Of a DNA stretch of 64,000 nt, positions 44,792 to 53,704 are shown piece by piece; position 1 is the stretch's first letter, and every line of letters begins with the position of its first letter. Made by a program: the position numbers and the translations under genes. The notes below the pieces were generated by a model. It did not search any database. It was not told the DNA's origin and saw only the letters and a program-made list of their open reading frames with translations. This stretch comes from Pedobacter mucosus (GTDB lineage: Bacteria > Bacteroidota > Bacteroidia > Sphingobacteriales > Sphingobacteriaceae): NCBI RefSeq assembly GCF_022200785.1, contig NZ_CP087585.1:1922001-1986000 (forward strand), given 5' to 3'.

Positions 44792-46123
44792 TTAAATATA
44801 ACGGTTAATAATATTTTCTAAATATTCTTGCTTTCCACTTAAAGTTTCTGGCTCACCATTTTCAGCTGCATAGTTTCTTAAATCTTCCAAGCTTAATGTT
44901 CCCTGCTCAAATTCTGCACCTTTGCCATTATCAAATGACGAATAACGATCAGACCTTACCTTTTTATAATCTGATTTTTGAAGAATAGCATCTGCTGTTA
45001 TTAAAGCACGGGCAAAGATGTCCATACCCCCAACATGAGCATAAAATAAGTCTTTTGGATCTGTAGAGTTTCTTCTAATTTTAGCATCAAAATTAACACC
45101 ACCACCTTGCAAACCACCACCTTCCAAAATAATTAACATCGATTCTGTTAACTCATTTATATCGTTAGGAAATTGATCAGTATCCCATCCATTTTGATAA
45201 TCACCACGATTTGCATCAATTGAACCTAGCAACCCATTATCAACGGCAACCTGCAATTCATGCTGAAAAGTATGGCCGGCTAAAGTGGCATGGTTAACTT
45301 CTAAGTTTAATTTAAAATCACCAAGCAAATCATACTCCTGCAAAAATCCTTTAACGGTTGCTGCATCATAATCGTATTGATGTTTTGAAGGCTCACAAGG
45401 TTTTGGTTCGATTAAAAAAGTACCATTAAAACCTTGCTTCCGAGCATAGTCTTTAGCTGTATGTAAAAATTTAGCTAAATGCTCTTGCTCACGTTTCATG
45501 TTTGTATTCAATAAACTCATGTAACCTTCTCTTCCACCCCAAAAAACATAATTCTCTCCGCCAAGAGCAATAGTTGCATCAATTGCAGCTTTAACTTGTG
45601 CAGCGCCATGTGCTAAAACATGAAAATCCGGATTGGTAGATGCGCCATTCATATATCGTCTATGACTAAATAAATTAGCTGTTCCCCAAAGTAATTTTAC
45701 ACCGCTATCTGCTTGTTTTTGTTTAGCATAATCGACCAGGGTTTGCAGTCTTTGCTCATTTTCTGCAACATTATTACCATAATCAACAACATCCACATCA
45801 TGGAAGCAATAGTATGGCAACTGCATTTTTGTGATAAACTCAAAAGCAGCATCCATTTTATCTTTTGCACGTTCTATAGGATCTTGTTTTTCATCCCATG
45901 GGAAAATATGGGTTGCACCACCAAATGGATCAGCACCGTTTCCGTTGAAAGAATGCCAATAAGCACAAGCAAATTTAAAATGCTCATCCATACTTTTTCC
46001 AGCAACTATTTTATTTGCATCATACCATCTAAATGCTAATGGGTTATCACTTTCTAAACCTTCAAATTGAATTTGTTCAACACCTTTGAAAAACTCCTTT
46101 GCTCCTGTTACTACTTTTGTCAT
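44792..46123 (-). CDS. xylA: Xylose isomerase (class II)
   Basis: A 443-residue enzyme converting D-xylose to D-xylulose. The active-site and metal-site segments [35 protein letters not shown] and [18 protein letters not shown] are present; the last contains the metal-binding His and the preceding Glu. The length matches class II isomerases. It lies 14 bp after xylB in the same operon, under the LacI-type operator upstream of xylB. No xylose transporter gene is next to the pair. Confidence 0.97.
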   Translation of the reverse strand: MTKVVTGAKEFFKGVEQIQFEGLESDNPLAFRWYDANKIVAGKSMDEHFKFACAYWHSFNGNGADPFGGATHIFPWDEKQDPIERAKDKMDAAFEFITKMQLPYYCFHDVDVVDYGNNVAENEQRLQTLVDYAKQKQADSGVKLLWGTANLFSHRRYMNGASTNPDFHVLAHGAAQVKAAIDATIALGGENYVFWGGREGYMSLLNTNMKREQEHLAKFLHTAKDYARKQGFNGTFLIEPKPCEPSKHQYDYDAATVKGFLQEYDLLGDFKLNLEVNHATLAGHTFQHELQVAVDNGLLGSIDANRGDYQNGWDTDQFPNDINELTESMLIILEGGGLQGGGVNFDAKIRRNSTDPKDLFYAHVGGMDIFARALITADAILQKSDYKKVRSDRYSSFDNGKGAEFEQGTLSLEDLRNYAAENGEPETLSGKQEYLENIINRYI

Positions 46124-46137
46124 ATTATTATTCAGTT

Positions 46138-47619
46138 TTAATTATTTAGATGTTTAATTAAAATATTTTTCCATTCTTGATATATCGGCTCATAAACATC
46201 AGTATGCTGTGGCATTAACGTTTTTATTACATCGTGATTAATAAAGGCTTCTTCGGCATTCTTATAAATTCCTGCACCAATTCCGCCGCCCAAAGCGGCA
46301 CCAACACTTCCGTCGTTTTCATAAAGCTCCACTGGTATACCGGTTACATCAACAAAAGTTTGAGCAAAAACCTCACTTAAAAATAAATTAGCCAAACCAG
46401 CTCTTATAACTTTAGGTTGCATGCCGTTCTCACGCAAAATATCTAATCCATAACGGAAAGAAAATGCTATTCCTTCCTGTACAGCCCTAAAAATTTCTTC
46501 CTTACCATGAACATTTAAATCTATTCCCAACAATTGAGCGCCGGTATATTTATTATTTAACATTCTTTCTGCACCATTTCCAAACGGAAGAACCATTAAC
46601 CCAGCACTACCAATTGCAGCTTTTGCAGCTAAAAGATTAAGTTCATTATATGATAGATGCGGAGCGAAATTATGTTTTGCCCAACGGTACATGCTTCCTA
46701 CACCATTTATACAAAGCAATACACCCGTATATTTATTTTTTTCATCATAATTTACATGTGCAAATGTATTTACTCTTGATTGTTTATCATAAGTGAGCGC
46801 ATCGCTAACACCATAAATTACACCAGAAGTTCCGGCAGTCGCAGCCACTTCACCGGGTTTTAAAACGTTTAATGATAAAGCATTATTTGGCTGATCGCCA
46901 GATTTATAAGCGACAGGAATATTTGGTGATAAGCTTAATATTAAGGCCGATTCTGAACTCAAATATCCATGTTCAGAAAATACTGGTTTAATTTCCGGTA
47001 AAAGATTTTTGTCTAAACCATAATAATCCATCACATCACTTGAAATTTCATTATTTTCAAAATCCCAAAAAACGCCTTCGGATAAAGCTGGAATACTAGA
47101 GGTAATTTGGCCGGTTAGCTTCATTGCAATAAAATCGCCTGGAAGCATGGCTTTGTGGATTTTAGAAAATATTTCTGGTTCATTATTTTTCACCCAAGCT
47201 AACTTCGAGGCCGTAAAATTACCAGGAGAGTTTAAAAGATGATTCAAGCATTTATCTTTACCAATGTTATCAAAAGCTTCTTCCCCTAATTCAACGGCTC
47301 TACTATCACACCATATAATGCTGTTCCTTAAAACTTGTTTATTTTGATCAACAATAACCAAACCATGCATTTGATAGGCAATACCTATTGATTTGATTTC
47401 CTTAGAATCAAATAACTGCAAATCATGTAATTTCGAAACTGCTTTTTGAAGGTTATTCCACCATTCTTCTGGAGATTGTTCTGCCCATCCTTTATCTAAA
47501 GATATTATTTCAGCTTCATTTTCAGGATAATGAGCAGAAGCAATTCGCTTACGTGTTTTAATATCTACAACTGATACTTTTATTGATGATGTGCCAATGT
47601 CTATTCCTAATAAATACAT
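46138..47619 (-). CDS. xylB: Xylulokinase
   Basis: A 493-residue FGGY-family sugar kinase phosphorylating D-xylulose. The ATP-binding start [16 protein letters not shown], the substrate region [11 protein letters not shown] and [10 protein letters not shown], and the C-terminal FGGY-type motif [17 protein letters not shown] are visible. Together with xylA it delivers xylulose 5-phosphate to the pentose phosphate pathway. It is the first gene of the two-gene minus-strand operon. The promoter and an overlapping operator lie directly upstream (47644-47688). Confidence 0.95.
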   Translation of the reverse strand: MYLLGIDIGTSSIKVSVVDIKTRKRIASAHYPENEAEIISLDKGWAEQSPEEWWNNLQKAVSKLHDLQLFDSKEIKSIGIAYQMHGLVIVDQNKQVLRNSIIWCDSRAVELGEEAFDNIGKDKCLNHLLNSPGNFTASKLAWVKNNEPEIFSKIHKAMLPGDFIAMKLTGQITSSIPALSEGVFWDFENNEISSDVMDYYGLDKNLLPEIKPVFSEHGYLSSESALILSLSPNIPVAYKSGDQPNNALSLNVLKPGEVAATAGTSGVIYGVSDALTYDKQSRVNTFAHVNYDEKNKYTGVLLCINGVGSMYRWAKHNFAPHLSYNELNLLAAKAAIGSAGLMVLPFGNGAERMLNNKYTGAQLLGIDLNVHGKEEIFRAVQEGIAFSFRYGLDILRENGMQPKVIRAGLANLFLSEVFAQTFVDVTGIPVELYENDGSVGAALGGGIGAGIYKNAEEAFINHDVIKTLMPQHTDVYEPIYQEWKNILIKHLNN

Positions 47620-47643
47620 TTTAAAAGTTAAAATAAAATTCTA

Positions 47644-47657
47644 TGCAAACGGTTGCA
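47644..47657. promoter_or_regulatory. LacI-type operator upstream of xylBA
   Basis: TGCAAACGGTTGCA fits the LacI-family consensus TGnAAnCGnTTnCA at every fixed position. The dyad extends by TA on each side (47642-47659). It directly abuts the -7 box, so a bound repressor would block initiation. Confidence 0.8.
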
Positions 47658-47688
47658 TAAATATATATGTTTAATATGAATTAGCAAA
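47658..47688 (-). promoter_or_regulatory. xylBA promoter (TTTG-N19-TATATTTA)
   Basis: On the minus strand a TTTG -33 box (47685-47688) is followed after exactly 19 bp by TATATTTA (47658-47665), one base off TAnnTTTG. The predicted start lies within the operator. Confidence 0.7.
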
Positions 47689-47872
47689 TATTTTATTGAA
47701 ATTCTAGTTTATATTTTTGAGAGGTCATCGAAAAAATTAAATATTTAATTGAGAAAAGACAGTTGATAGTTACGAGTCTTTCAATGAAATTATGCAAAAT
47801 CAGAACATAAAACGTTACAGAATTCGAACTTCATTAATACGCATAATGTAGTTATTAATATTTTTATAAATA

Positions 47873-47904
47873 TTTGTTTATCAACTATATACAAGTTATA
47901 TTTA
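47873..47904 (+). promoter_or_regulatory. Probable promoter of the repeat-peptide gene (TTTG-N20-TATATTTA)
   Basis: A -33 TTTG at 47873-47876 and a -7 TATATTTA at 47897-47904, spaced by 20 bp. A start near 47911 leaves a leader of about 27 nt to the ATG at 47938. Confidence 0.5.
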
Positions 47905-47937
47905 ATAGGTAAATCACCTTAATCAAAACTTAAAGTC

Positions 47938-48117
47938 ATGACAAATTTTAAAAATCAATTTGACAAAAACACCTCGATGGGATTTGATAAAAATACATCA
48001 ATGGGATTTGATAAAAACACTTCTATGGGAAGAGCAGATGGCGAAGAACCAATTTCAGAAGAATCTATTATTCTACCTGAGAATAGCGAATCTGCTCCAG
48101 AACCATTAGATAGTTAA
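47938..48117 (+). CDS. Small protein with three FDKNTSMG repeats
   Basis: A 59-residue ORF (ATG 47938, TAA 48115). After seven residues (MTNFKNQ) come three perfect tandem copies of the octapeptide FDKNTSMG, then RADGEEPISEE and an acidic, Pro/Ser-rich tail ending EPLDS. The three DNA units (47959-47982, 47983-48006, 48007-48030) differ at several bases, all in third codon positions and all synonymous, so the protein is selected. There is no signal peptide, membrane helix or cysteine. Short repeats with Thr/Ser/Lys next to Asp/Glu recall ribosomally made, ester- or amide-crosslinked peptides, but no ATP-grasp or other modifying enzyme lies in the window. A TPR membrane protein follows after 60 bp. 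Confidence 0.75.
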   Translation: MTNFKNQFDKNTSMGFDKNTSMGFDKNTSMGRADGEEPISEESIILPENSESAPEPLDS

Positions 48118-48177
48118 TAGCATTGTGCTTATAATTATTTTGTTTACTTAAGAAAGCATTTTGCTTGAAATTGGTAA

Positions 48178-49590
48178 ATGTTTTACCCTATGCAAAATTC
48201 TATGATTAAACTATTTATCTGTTCATGCTTTTTAATTTGTGTGGTATTGGTAAGTACTGCTCAGGATAATCCAATACCGAAATTAAAATTACAAATAAAG
48301 CGGCACCAAAATGATACCGCAGGCATCGAATTACTAAGAAATTTAAGTTTACAAATACAATCGACGCACCCAGATAGCGCTTTAATGTTTGCTCAGCAAG
48401 GACTAGATTTAGCTAAAAAGTTTTCATTCAAAAAGGGTGAAGCTGATTGCATGAATAGAATTGGTGTTTTGTTGTGGAAAAATGGTAAATATGATCGAGC
48501 ATTACTATTTTTGCTTGGATCTTTAAAAATAAGGGAAGGAATAAAAGATCGACTTGGTATTCTTAAAAGTCTTAGTGATATTGGAATCGTATATTCTGAT
48601 CAAAAAGATAATTTAAAGGCACTTAGCTACCATTTTAAAGCTAAATCTGTAGCAGAAGAATTAAATGAAAAGCGAAGACTTGGTATTATTCTATCAAATA
48701 TTGGCAATTGCTACATCAAGCTAAATAAAGTTGATTCTGCATTAAGCTACGAAATGCAGGCTTATGCTATTCAACAAAGCATAAAAGATTTCTCTACCCT
48801 ACCCAATACCTTATCAATTTTAGGCGATATAAACTTCAAAATGGGACATAATGCGCTTGCTTTAGATTACTACAGGGTCAGTGTAAATTTAGCAACGAAA
48901 AATGGTGATCAAAGTGGCCTCTCAGATTCTTATAACGGTATGGCAAAACTATATAAGCACCTAAATTTACTTGATTCCTGTATTTTTTATGCAGTGAAAG
49001 CCTTAAACGCGGCTGACATTTCAATGTATCCTGAAGGAATTTACGACGCAAGTAATTTGCTCACAAACATATATAAAGGTAGTAATGAACATTTAGAGTT
49101 GATGTATCTTAAAAAAGCTTCAGCCGCAAAAGATACCATGTTCAATTCTGATAAAGTTAAACTTGTACAAAAACTAAGTTTTGATGAAGCAGTCCGTCAG
49201 GAAGAAATTGCTGCAGAAAAGCATTTAGAAGAAGAAACTCGAATTATAAATCTCCAATTAATTGGAATCGCAATATTTATCCCTTTCTTTTTTTTATCTC
49301 TCTTAATATTAAATAAAAGCAGAACGCATCGCAAAGTAATCGAGTTTATGGGCGTTTTATCCTTACTACTTGTCTTCGAGTTTATCGCTTTGTTTATACA
49401 TCCCCTCGTAATGCAAATCAGTAATCATTTACCACTTTTAGAATTAGGAATACTCGTTATTCTTGCTTCAATATTGGTTCCCTTACATCATCGCATGACA
49501 ATCTGGATGCATGAAAAATTAGTTCACCCCAGTTCACCTCATCAGCCTAAATCCAAGTCTACAAAGCAAATTAAACCTTGGCCGACCTAA
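48178..49590 (+). CDS. TPR protein with three C-terminal membrane helices
   Basis: A 470-residue protein with a signal peptide (about 1-28, ending STAQ; starts at M5 or M9 are also possible). Residues about 45-310 are tetratricopeptide repeats, e.g. GNCYIKLNKVDSALSY and LGDINFKMGHNALALDYY. A short coiled stretch (EEIAAEKHLEEE) leads to three membrane helices (about 353-445) and a Lys/Pro tail. This is the layout of Bacteroidota periplasmic TPR sensors, but the histidine-kinase or LytTR output domain that usually follows is missing. It lies 60 bp after the repeat peptide gene, same strand. Confidence 0.8.
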   Translation: MFYPMQNSMIKLFICSCFLICVVLVSTAQDNPIPKLKLQIKRHQNDTAGIELLRNLSLQIQSTHPDSALMFAQQGLDLAKKFSFKKGEADCMNRIGVLLWKNGKYDRALLFLLGSLKIREGIKDRLGILKSLSDIGIVYSDQKDNLKALSYHFKAKSVAEELNEKRRLGIILSNIGNCYIKLNKVDSALSYEMQAYAIQQSIKDFSTLPNTLSILGDINFKMGHNALALDYYRVSVNLATKNGDQSGLSDSYNGMAKLYKHLNLLDSCIFYAVKALNAADISMYPEGIYDASNLLTNIYKGSNEHLELMYLKKASAAKDTMFNSDKVKLVQKLSFDEAVRQEEIAAEKHLEEETRIINLQLIGIAIFIPFFFLSLLILNKSRTHRKVIEFMGVLSLLLVFEFIALFIHPLVMQISNHLPLLELGILVILASILVPLHHRMTIWMHEKLVHPSSPHQPKSKSTKQIKPWPT

Positions 49591-49802
49591 AATTTCTACT
49601 CATTAAATAATATAAAATTACTTCTAATATTTTATTATAGCTTTATTAGGGAAAATCTAAAAGCTTTAAATTGAAGTTAATGTATTGTTAAAATTCGGTC
49701 TCTCAAACCAATTTAAGTTATATTGCGTATATAATAATTACATATGCTACTATATTCTAATACATAAAAGAGATAGTAGTGTATTTAATTGGAAAACGAT
49801 TT

Positions 49803-50882
49803 ATGAAGGTTAAAGCTAAATTCCCCCATTATTCAGGTACCTCTTTTTATTCTGAAGTTCGAAGAAAAGTTAATAACCATTTTGAGTCGACAAGTACTAA
49901 TGTGCATGCAAACAGGGCGATGTGGCTAAAAACTCTTATTTTTTTAGGGTGCTTTATCGCTTTATACCTTTCGATTTTATTTGTTCCAATGAATTTACTT
50001 GTATTAACCGGCTTAACTATTTTGTTAGGAATGAATTGTGCTTTCGTAGGTTTTAATATTTGTCACGATGCCATTCATGGGTCGTTTTCTGGATCAAAAA
50101 AAGTAAATCGATTGCTTAGCTTTCTATTTCACATGATTGGTGCAAATCCTTATGTTTGGAATATTACACATAATATAGTGCACCATACTTACACAAATAT
50201 ACCAGGACATGATGAAGATATAGAAGTGGCGCCCGGATTAATTAGGCTTTCTACTGATGACGAATTGAAACCACATCAGCGCTTCCAACAATGGTATGCT
50301 TTCCCGCTTTATAGTTTAGCATCACTTTCATGGGTATTTCGTAAAGATTATAAGAAATTTTTTCAGGCAAATGTTGGCGCACACGCGAATAAGCATCCAC
50401 AATCAGAGTATTTTAATTTGTTCTTTTATAAAGCAATGTATTACTGTATGTTTATAGTTTTACCCATTTTTTTAATTGACATTGCTTGGTGGCAAGTTGC
50501 AATCGGCTTCATTATTCTTCATATGGCGCAAGGTTTAACAATGGGGTTGGTTTTTCAACTTGCACACGTTGTAGAAGGCACAATATTTCCATCTCCAAAT
50601 AACAGTGGAAATATGGAAGAAGCTTGGGCAGAACATCAAATGAGAACAACAGCAAACTTTGCTACACAATGCAAAATTTCTGCATTCTTCCTCGGAGGAT
50701 TAAATAGACAAATTGAGCATCACCTTTTTCCGAAAATTTGTCACATACATTATGGAAAAATATCTACAATAGTTAAACAAACAGCGCTAGAATTCGGAAT
50801 GCCGTATCATGAAAGTAACACTATGTTTTCTGCCATGCATTCTCACTTTTTAGTACTTAAAAAATTGGGTAGATCGCAATAA
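49803..50882 (+). CDS. Membrane fatty-acid desaturase
   Basis: A 359-residue acyl-lipid/acyl-CoA desaturase. I prefer the ATG at 49803 to the GTG at 49779. The three histidine boxes that bind the di-iron centre are H88-D-A-I-H92, H123-N-I-V-H127-H128 and Q303-I-E-H306-H307. The third box with Gln in first place is typical of front-end (delta-5/delta-6-like) desaturases and of bacterial relatives. Hydrophobic helices lie between the boxes. No cytochrome b5 domain is fused, so electrons must come from a separate donor. It is a stand-alone gene. Confidence 0.92.
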   Translation: MKVKAKFPHYSGTSFYSEVRRKVNNHFESTSTNVHANRAMWLKTLIFLGCFIALYLSILFVPMNLLVLTGLTILLGMNCAFVGFNICHDAIHGSFSGSKKVNRLLSFLFHMIGANPYVWNITHNIVHHTYTNIPGHDEDIEVAPGLIRLSTDDELKPHQRFQQWYAFPLYSLASLSWVFRKDYKKFFQANVGAHANKHPQSEYFNLFFYKAMYYCMFIVLPIFLIDIAWWQVAIGFIILHMAQGLTMGLVFQLAHVVEGTIFPSPNNSGNMEEAWAEHQMRTTANFATQCKISAFFLGGLNRQIEHHLFPKICHIHYGKISTIVKQTALEFGMPYHESNTMFSAMHSHFLVLKKLGRSQ

Positions 50883-50968
50883 CAATTGATAAATACAAGC
50901 GACATTTATTCCTTGTAAATGAAAATTTATTTCTTCCTAAAATGCCATAAAAGGACGCTTGAGAAGAA

Positions 50969-51682
50969 TTATTTCTCACAGATATTTAATAATTTACGCT
51001 CAACAGGTGCCAGGCGAAGCATTTTCCTAAATTCATTGTTATTAGAATATGATAACTGCTTAAGCGTTCTACATTCAAAACTCACTTGAAATTCCGGCAA
51101 TTCGAAGGGCCATGGCGTAACAATTAGATTCTCTTCCTTTGCTGTGAAGGAGTAAGAAACCCCGCCAGGGCCACTACTAATTTCTATACTTCTCTGCTCT
51201 GGTTGAATCATTTCCTGACAAATAAGTAGCGAAAATGCATCGCAAAACTCAAGAAGTTCATATGCTTCAGAAACTTCTGCTGGAGATGAGATAGCAGATT
51301 TGAGCCAGCCATTTTCTTTCTTTTTTAAATCAGCTAAAAATGGTTTAGCTTTCGAATCATCTCCGTGGGTAAAATTAATATGTTTAGCAATCATAAGTGC
51401 AATAAAAGAACTTTTAGTTACAGCCATATCTATGAGTTTAGTAGATGCATCTTTATCAAATGATGTCATTTTGAAATCGACTGGCCCTCCTGAAGAGTTA
51501 ATTAAAGGGTCTCGTTCAAATTCATTGTATACATCATCGTGCTCAGCCACAGCAATTAAGGTTTCGACCCATCTTTGGGGCTGATCCGTAATTTTCCATC
51601 TTGCGCAAATTTGTGCTGCCAATAAACCATGGGAACGTTGTGTAACTATTTCCCAGCCATCTTTTTTATAGTTTACGATCAT
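50969..51682 (-). CDS. DUF3891-family protein
   Basis: A 237-residue soluble protein opening with MIVNYKKDGWEIVTQRSHG LL-type sequence (QRSHGLLAAQICARW), characteristic of DUF3891. Conserved His and Asp residues (RSHG, AEHDD, HINFTHGDD) suggest an HD-like metal site, though no activity is established. Its start is 48 bp downstream of the stop of the HTH regulator gene on the same strand, with which it may be cotranscribed. It is convergent with the desaturase. Confidence 0.8.
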   Translation of the reverse strand: MIVNYKKDGWEIVTQRSHGLLAAQICARWKITDQPQRWVETLIAVAEHDDVYNEFERDPLINSSGGPVDFKMTSFDKDASTKLIDMAVTKSSFIALMIAKHINFTHGDDSKAKPFLADLKKKENGWLKSAISSPAEVSEAYELLEFCDAFSLLICQEMIQPEQRSIEISSGPGGVSYSFTAKEENLIVTPWPFELPEFQVSFECRTLKQLSYSNNNEFRKMLRLAPVERKLLNICEK

Positions 51683-51730
51683 TGCTTAAATTAACGGTAT
51701 CTTAAAATGATCATAAAACGTGAGCATAAT

Positions 51731-52132
51731 TTAATTTTTTGAAATTGTGTCGGTATCAATTGTTTCAGATGATTCTAGTTCATTCGTACCTTTAACCAAC
51801 ACTTCATTGTACTTTTCAAGGAGTCTAATATATTTATTCATCCAAAAATAAACTGAGTTTGTACTTATCTTTTTATGTTCCTCTGTTTGTTGAGTTGTAA
51901 AAGAATGCTGAATCACGTTTCCACCTTTAGCAAATGCATCTGGTAAGTCGATTGAAAAATCGTGGCCAATTACATTGCCAACTTTCCATATAATTTCAGG
52001 ATTCAAAGTTTTTTGATCAAACCAATTATAAATGGTTCTTCTACTAACATTTAGCTTTCTAGAGAGTTCGCTGATGCCCATTCTATCCCGACGGATAACA
52101 CGTTCGAGAATTTGTCCATTATTTAAGATCAT
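51731..52132 (-). CDS. HTH transcriptional regulator with long C-terminal tail
   Basis: A 133-residue protein. Residues about 10-50 form a helix-turn-helix (GISELSRKLNVSRRTIYNWF) of the XRE/resolvase-like type, followed by DQKTLNPEIIWKVGNVIG. The second half contains a helical segment (YFWMNKYIRLLEKYNEVL) that may mediate dimerisation, and a Thr/Ser/Glu tail. There is no ligand-binding domain, so it is not a LacI protein, even though a LacI-type site exists at xylBA. Targets are unknown. Confidence 0.75.
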   Translation of the reverse strand: MILNNGQILERVIRRDRMGISELSRKLNVSRRTIYNWFDQKTLNPEIIWKVGNVIGHDFSIDLPDAFAKGGNVIQHSFTTQQTEEHKKISTNSVYFWMNKYIRLLEKYNEVLVKGTNELESSETIDTDTISKN

Positions 52133-52315
52133 AGCTGCTAATTTAAATTTTTAATAATTTTAATAATCAACAGAGGGACAAATGATTGTAAAGCCAATTT
52201 AATAATAAATAAGTTATCACTAAAAAGAATTACAAATTCGGGTGTTAATACTTTGTTAAGAACAAATACTTAATTGAATTAAAATTTTTGAAATAATAAA
52301 ATACGACTTAAGCAC

Positions 52316-52346
52316 AAAAGGCAAAATCAGATAGAAATTGCCTTTT
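52316..52346 (-). terminator. Intrinsic terminator of the response-regulator gene
   Basis: A stem AAAAGGCAA (52316-52324) with TTGCCTTTT (52338-52346) and a 13-nt loop, 22 bp beyond the stop codon on the minus strand. Confidence 0.75.
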
Positions 52347-52367
52347 ATTAGTATTGTATTTTAATGC

Positions 52368-52760
52368 TTATAATTGAGATGTTCTACTTTCAACACTTCG
52401 TTTCAATTGTGCATTTATCCGGTTTAAAACATCATAAATGTCGAATGGTTTACTAATATAGTCATCAGCAAATGCTGCAATAGCTTTTTGTTCGCTATTA
52501 TTTTGTGCAGACATTACAATTATAGGAATGTGTTTTGTAAAAATATCGGTTTTCAAATCCTCACAAATCTCAGCACCATTACCATCTGGCAACATTACAT
52601 CAAGTAAAAAAAGATCAGGCATAGCATCCTGGATATTTTTCTTTAAATCGGCAAATGATGAGGAAAGCTGCAGTTCAAAGCCTTCTTCCTCTAAAAGAAT
52701 TTCGATAACGTTTCTTATCTCTTGATCATCTTCTAGAATGTGTATTCGTTTTTTTTCCAT
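52368..52760 (-). CDS. Stand-alone response-regulator receiver protein
   Basis: A 130-residue receiver domain (ATG 52760; a TTG two codons upstream is less likely). The acidic pair is in HILEDDQEIR, the phospho-acceptor is D54 (LFLLDVMLPDGNG), the switch Ser is in IVMSAQN and the conserved Lys is in YISKPFD. No output domain follows, so it must act by protein contact (CheY/Spo0F-like). No histidine kinase is adjacent. It lies 37 bp from the DeoR-type regulator gene on the same strand. Confidence 0.92.
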   Translation of the reverse strand: MEKKRIHILEDDQEIRNVIEILLEEEGFELQLSSSFADLKKNIQDAMPDLFLLDVMLPDGNGAEICEDLKTDIFTKHIPIIVMSAQNNSEQKAIAAFADDYISKPFDIYDVLNRINAQLKRSVESRTSQL

Positions 52761-52797
52761 TTTCAAATTATGTTGTCTTGGTTTACCGATAAAACTA

Positions 52798-53562
52798 TTA
52801 TACGATAGTTACTGTAACACCTAAACCTTCTAAATGTTTAACAATTTGTTCAGAAATTCCTTTATCTGTAATAATGTGATCTATTTCTTCTAATCCGCAA
52901 ATTTTACCAAAACCTCTTTTACCGAATTTTGTAGAATCTGCCAATACGATAATTTTTTGAGACACAGCAATCATTTTTCGGTTTAAATGTGCCTCCATTG
53001 CATTTGTTGTGGTTAAACCGTATTCTAAATCGATGCCATCAACGCCTAAAAATAATTTATTAAAATAGAAATCCTGCAAAACATGTTCCGCATATGAACC
53101 CATTACAGATGCTGAACTTTTCCTTAATAAACCACCCAACTGAATAACTTCAACACTTGGCTCTCGCATTAATTCGATCGCTACATTTAACGCTGATGTA
53201 ACAACCGTCAAGTTTGCTCCTGATGGAATATTTTTCGCAAAATACAATACCGTAGTACCAGATGATATCACAATTGATTCATTATCTTTCAATAATTCCG
53301 AAGCAGCTATTCCAATTTTGTTTTTTTCCGTTGATTGAAGTTTCTCCTTTTCATTTACCGGGCGATCAACCGTATATGGATTATTTACTGTCGCTCCACC
53401 ATGAGTTCTAAATAATAAATTTTTATTCTCAAGTAGTTTTAAATCCTTTCTTATTGTTACTGATGAAACCTTCAATTCCTTACATAAGTCGACTACATTA
53501 ATATATTGATCCTTTTGTAGGCGAGTTAGAATAAATTGATGCCGTTCAGCCAAATTCATCAT
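52798..53562 (-). CDS. DeoR/GlpR-family transcriptional regulator
   Basis: A 254-residue repressor-type protein. Residues about 5-58 carry the DeoR winged HTH (ERHQFILTRLQKDQYINV, then SSVTIRKDLKLLE with the following THGGA). The C-terminal phosphosugar-isomerase-like domain (VISSGTTVLYFAK, LFLGVDGID) binds a phosphorylated sugar. Being divergent from glpD-glpK-glpF, it is most likely GlpR, responding to glycerol 3-phosphate (inference from position). A dyad at 53666-53679 in the shared gap is a candidate site. Confidence 0.9.
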   Translation of the reverse strand: MMNLAERHQFILTRLQKDQYINVVDLCKELKVSSVTIRKDLKLLENKNLLFRTHGGATVNNPYTVDRPVNEKEKLQSTEKNKIGIAASELLKDNESIVISSGTTVLYFAKNIPSGANLTVVTSALNVAIELMREPSVEVIQLGGLLRKSSASVMGSYAEHVLQDFYFNKLFLGVDGIDLEYGLTTTNAMEAHLNRKMIAVSQKIIVLADSTKFGKRGFGKICGLEEIDHIITDKGISEQIVKHLEGLGVTVTIV

Positions 53563-53665
53563 AATTTTTATTTAATAAGTTTAAGATGCAAAATAACAAA
53601 TAAAATAAATACAAAAACAATTTATAAAATTTAAAAAGCACTATATTCTTTCGATAAAAATTTCA

Positions 53666-53679
53666 TATACTTGCGTATA
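53666..53679. promoter_or_regulatory. Dyad in the glpR-glpD gap
   Basis: TATAC-TTGC-GTATA, a short perfect-arm inverted repeat 26 bp before the glpD ATG. It overlaps where the promoter would be (TATAGTTTC follows). A possible operator for the divergent DeoR-type regulator. Confidence 0.4.
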
Positions 53680-53704
53680 GTTTCGTTTTATTGTTTATTA
53701 CCCT

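Larger units (their letters stand above)
47620..47937. other. 318-bp divergent regulatory region
   Basis: A gene-free stretch between xylB (minus) and the small repeat protein (plus). It holds the xylBA operator and promoter at its left end and a plausible plus-strand promoter at its right end. Between about 47690 and 47870 I see only A+T-rich sequence with no clear structure. Confidence 0.65.

Noticed and set aside
47959..48030. 24-nt tandem repeat as a microsatellite or slippage product
   Set aside because: The units differ at several positions, all third codon bases and all synonymous, so it is an old, coding repeat rather than a recent DNA expansion.
49779..49802. GTG start adding eight residues to the desaturase
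   Set aside because: The ATG at 49803 is a better start and the extra residues have no family counterpart that I can see.
51731..52132. The HTH protein as the LacI regulator of xylBA
   Set aside because: It has no periplasmic-binding-protein-like ligand domain and its HTH is not LacI-type by eye.
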